From Zygaena filipendulae (Eukaryota; Arthropoda; Insecta; Lepidoptera; Zygaenidae), in NCBI GenBank assembly GCA_907165275.2, contig OU015673.1, forward strand, positions 7,591,001 through 7,655,000: a DNA stretch of 64,000 nucleotides. Direction: 5' to 3'. The notes beneath the pieces are model-generated. The model had not been told where the DNA came from. It did not search any database and saw only the letters and a program-made list of their open reading frames with translations. Shown here piece by piece: positions 60,931 to 64,000 of this stretch. The position numbers and the translations under genes were made by a program. How positions within the stretch are numbered: position 1 is the first letter of the stretch; every line of letters begins with the position of its first letter.

Positions 60931-61724
60931 ATTAATATAATTATGAAGTAAAATTTTACTGAATTAATTTCACGTTACGTTTATGAAATGTATATTTCAA
61001 AATAAGTTCGAATAACGTCACACGCGAAGTTGTTCAAAACATGAATGCACAAAAAATAAACCACCAATACTATAAGCACCTGCTCGCAATATTTCTCACG
61101 GAATATTTATATCTTCCTCTTACATTAAATATGACGACGCTGTTTCATAACATTCAAATATTGTAAGTCTTAGCTGATGCTTTGACGAAGCTTCCAAAGT
61201 GTCGTTTTCGTACACTGTTTACTGCTTTTACATCCGGTGAAAACTTGTCACCAAAAAAATAAAAATATTATGTAAGAAAATTTATTTCTTCTTCTTCTTT
61301 TTTATTAAATGGCAACGAAAATTTATTTAGAAATATCTGTAATCTACAAAATTGAAATTGAAGCTTTATTTGACACAACACGAAAATTATAACACGTATA
61401 CAATAACAAAAATATTGAGGGTTCGCCCCCCAACCGCCAGACAGACGCCGCCCGATGATCAGATCTAACAAACGGATCCATAACGGACGGTTGAGAAACG
61501 GACATCTACTTTAAAATAATGAAAACCTTAAACAACTAAAACATTGATATTTGACACAGTCTTATGACAAAACGGCGGCCAGCATAAGTCGGGTGGTGGT
61601 AAAGACCACCCAGCTGGTGCCTTGCGGAGGCTTCACGGACGCAGGCAGACTGATTAGGATAATAGTTAGGCTAGATACACATATAGAAATATAAACTATT
61701 GTAAATACATGCCACCCATACTTA
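60931..61724. other. No gene recognised
   Basis: Contains a CTTCTTCTTCTT run (61287) beside TTTATTAAATGGCAACG, possibly a reversed retroelement tail, and a hairpin GGGTGGTGGTAAAGACCACCC at 61590-61610. Confidence 0.4.
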
Positions 61725-61850
61725 TCTTTGCTAATACTAGAATCGTTAAAGTTTGGATGGATGGCTATTTGTTAGTCAATCATTCACGCCAGTAATGGCC
61801 GAATTGAATTGGATGGAATATGGCACAGAGATAGATTATTGTTTAGAATA
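61725..61850 (+). mobile_element. Helitron variant B, 5-prime half
   Basis: GCTAATACTAGAATCGTTAA, TGGATGGATGGCTATTTGTT and GGCACAGAGATAGATTATTG resemble 34557-34723. No 3-prime module. Confidence 0.55.
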
Positions 61851-62083
61851 ATATCGCTAAAGGTGCAGATGTGGACGTTTTTAATTGTAATTTTAGGGTA
61901 TACTTAAAAAATATCAACGACTACCTCTGTCGCACTTGCAAATTGTGGTTCTATTTTTTCTGAGATCCATAAATATCAAAGTAAATTTAAATATTACTTT
62001 GTACATTGCTCGATATTTTTAGTCTTTCTAGGTATGCATATCTCTGGTTTGTGGTCGGAATATATAATAATACACTATAATAA

Positions 62084-62479
62084 CTGGATCGTCTTCTCAA
62101 TAATTGTATCCGCTATATCTTCGGCCTACGTAAGTATGACCACGTGTCGTTCTACCGTTCTCAGCTTAAGTGGCTCACCATACGAAATCGTCGACAGTTA
62201 AGGTTGGCTTGCAGCCTGTATTCGATCCTGAACGATCCAGCATCTCCTTTATATTTAAAAAACCGATTCCAACTTCTATCTTCCCTGCATGAAAGACCAC
62301 TTCGCTCAGCCGCCAACCTTCTCTTGAGCATACCTTCTCACCGTACTAGTTTCGTCTCCAATTCGTTCACTCTTCAGGCTATTCAGCTCTGGAACTCGCT
62401 ACCCACTGACATTCGTCTGGCTCAAACTAAATTTAGTTTTAAATTTAGAGTGTATCGGCATCTCCTTAGCAAGCAATAG
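62084..62479 (+). pseudogene. Non-LTR retrotransposon reverse transcriptase, C-terminal remnant
   Basis: 131 codons open from just after a stop at 62081 to TAG at 62477. The protein reads LDRLLNNCIRYIFGLRKYDH near its start, then LKWLTIRNRRQLRL, PLYLKNRFQLL, RPLRSAANLLL and AIQLWNSLPTDIR. This is the typical region downstream of the catalytic domain in Jockey/CR1-type insect elements (family from memory). All catalytic motifs are missing because the copy is 5-prime truncated, so it cannot be active. No ATG is expected at this start. A full 3-prime untranslated region follows, as target-primed reverse transcription would leave. Confidence 0.85.
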
Positions 62480-62636
62480 TTGGTATTCTATTTTACTATA
62501 TGTATTTAAATTTTTCTATTTATGTTATTGTGTAAGTATTATATTATATGTTTATTTGTGCTCGATGTGTTTCTATTATTGTGTATGCCTCGTATTTATG
62601 TAGATATGTGTGTAATTTTGCATGTGTGTGTTTATG

Positions 62637-62670
<34 letters not shown>

Positions 62671-62940
62671 TGTATGTATGTATGTATGTATGTATGTGTG
62701 TATGTATGTATGTATGTATGTATGTATGTATGTATGTATGTATGTGTCTGTGTATGTATGTATGTATGTGAGTATCTATATCTATGTGAGTTTTTATCTA
62801 AATATATATCGTAAATGCACCGCCAAGTGAGCTCTCTGTACTACCTGAAGGTTGACTGGCAGAGAATGCCACTGTGGCATTAAGTCCGCCTTTTGTACCA
62901 TGATGTGCATAAAGTTTAAATAAATAAATAAATAAATAAG
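62480..62940 (+). mobile_element. 3-prime UTR and tail of the non-LTR element
   Basis: After the stop comes the TATG microsatellite, then GGTTGACTGGCAGAGAATGC, GGCATTAAGTCCGCC, GATGTGCATAAAG and an AAATA tail of about five units (62919-62940). The same terminus is reversed at 10000-10090. Confidence 0.8.
62636..62770 (+). repeat. (TATG)n microsatellite, about 33 units
   Basis: TATG units with a few TGTG interruptions. It lies inside the 3-prime UTR of the non-LTR element. It produces 100-codon MYVC-repeat frames that are not genes. Confidence 0.92.
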
Positions 62941-62994
62941 TAAAAATTGTACAACAATCTGTTTTGTGTACTTAAATAAATAAATAAAAAAGAC

Positions 62995-63075
62995 AAAAAG
63001 TACTCATTGTTAAAGAATTCCCGCAAGAACTCCAAAATTAAAGTGCGCGAAACCGCTGGAAACAGCTGGTCTTAG
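62995..63075 (+). mobile_element. Helitron 3-prime fragment
   Basis: GAATTCCCGCAAGAACTCC, GTGCGCGAAACCGCTGGAAA and CAGCTGG (CTAG changed to CTGG). Confidence 0.6.
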
Positions 63076-63089
63076 AAAAATTTGAAATT

Positions 63090-63270
63090 AGGTAACTGTC
63101 TGGCTGTGAAATTTTCACATCAACTATTCAACCAATCATTATGAAATTTTGCAAACACATTCCCGGGGGCACGGAAAACCAGAAATCATTGTCCAAAGTG
63201 TACTTTTACCATGGAATTGCCGAGGGAACTCTGAAATCGGAGCGGGTGAATCCACATGAAATTTTGCATT
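63090..63270 (+). mobile_element. Helitron variant B, decayed
   Basis: CAACTATTCAACCAATCATT, ATGAAATTTTGCAAACAC, TGGAATTGCCGAGGGAACTC and GAGCGGGTGAATCCAC; the end is lost. Confidence 0.6.
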
Positions 63271-63749
63271 CATCCGAAATCCGTACGCAATAAATTCTTC
63301 AACTTTTGGTTGTCGACGATACTGCTGTATAAATAATTGAAATAAATTTTAACAACGAAGTTAACGTTCCTTCAGGTACATATCTGTAGATAGGTACCTA
63401 CCGTCCAAAAACGTTAATTTAACATCTCAGGAATTTAATTAACGGTTTCGCGAACCGCCATGTTAATTAATAAATGAAATTAATCTTCCACTGATAAACT
63501 TTCTAGTGGCTATCCATAAATAATAACTGAAAATATATAAATCAAAGAGAATAAAGGCAGTTGGTAGTGCCACTTCAGCTCTTTAATACTTATCTGTATA
63601 CAATATAAATAATAATAAACAATTTGAAAATATAAAAGCGACTCAAATTACAGAATCACAAAAAATAAACCACTCCATTCAAGTAGAAAATAAAAATGTA
63701 CCTTATGTAGTAATCACCGACATTTTTTGACCTTTACTGTTGTTATCTG
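63271..63749. other. No recognised feature
   Basis: AT-rich, nothing recognised. Confidence 0.4.
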
Positions 63750-63945
63750 TAAGAAAAAGGGCGGTTTTAAGTAAATTAAGTAATCATTAATTAAAATTAA
63801 TGTTAATTGGCATTCGACAAAGTTAAATTTAGTTAAATGCCAATCAACATTAATTAAATGAACTTCTCTAATTGCGGCAATTTTGTTTTAGAAATATTCA
63901 CTTCAAATTAAGCAATCATTAAAACAACTCTGAGTGCGGTCTGTC
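63750..63945. mobile_element. Palindromic MITE (GCACTCAGAGTCGAC family), second copy
   Basis: Inner arms ATTAATGTTAATTGGCATT and AATGCCAATCAACATTAAT pair, and the right end has ACTCTGAGTGCGG as at 11387. The left end is eroded (GGGCGGTTTTAAG). Confidence 0.7.
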
Positions 63946-64000
63946 AATCAGATAGTAAAAAAAATATAGACAGGTATTTTTGCTTTTAAAAAAGTAAAAA

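Noticed and set aside
62522..62830. 102-codon repetitive MYVC protein
   Set aside because: Translation of a TATG microsatellite in two frames.

Overview
The window looks like a gene-poor, AT-rich piece of a lepidopteran (butterfly or moth) nuclear genome. The evidence is the repeat content: dozens of short Helitron copies ending in ...CCGCGGGGCACAGCTAG, tRNA-headed SINEs with AAT tails, non-LTR 3-prime ends of types I associate with Lepidoptera, and several TIR families. I see no convincing host gene, no rRNA and no functional tRNA gene. Nearly all open frames are chance frames or run through repeats. Family and host calls rest on memory of repeat families, because no search could be run.

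The best-defined object is a complete 10,560-bp Ty3/gypsy-type LTR retrotransposon on the minus strand (37687-48246). It has two 2,389-bp LTRs that look identical wherever compared, a 4-bp target duplication (GTAG) and an 18-nt primer binding site matching the 3-prime end of tRNA-His. Its 0.7-kb leader holds two tandem-repeat arrays. Intact gag (329 aa) is followed by intact pol (1,128 aa: G-patch, protease, reverse transcriptase, RNase H, integrase, GPY/F), then a G-run polypurine tract. Gag and pol are in different frames, and the junction carries T TTA AAC, a 7-nt spacer and a possible H-type pseudoknot, which is the layout of a programmed -1 ribosomal frameshift signal. Everything seen fits a recent, potentially active insertion.

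The flanks (1-37686 and 48247-64000) are layered repeats. (1) Helitron-like elements: 5-prime TC, 3-prime double hairpin plus CTAG, placed between A and T. At least eight 5-prime variants share one 3-prime module (called A-H here). A: TCTATACTAATATTATAAA then GGAAAGATTTG. B: the same start then TGCGAAAGTG and a TTTGTTTGTTACGC stretch. C: TCTAATATATAAAATT. D: ends in CACGTGTCACGTTGTTTG. E: TCTATACATATAAAATGC. F: AAATAAAATTGAAG. G: GAGGTAAAGTTTGTGAG. H: contains CACCAATAGATAG. (2) A TIR family of about 330 bp in ten copies, carrying paired TGACGTCA palindromes (called CRE-MITE here). (3) tRNA-derived SINEs and a second SINE-like family ending in TTTGCCCCC. (4) Truncated non-LTR elements, one keeping the C-terminus of its reverse transcriptase. 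(5) Single TIR elements, including a hAT with 15-bp TIRs, and a 565-bp near-perfect inverted repeat. Nested insertions give relative ages: SINE into Helitron, Helitron into SINE, and SINE-like plus Helitron into hAT.
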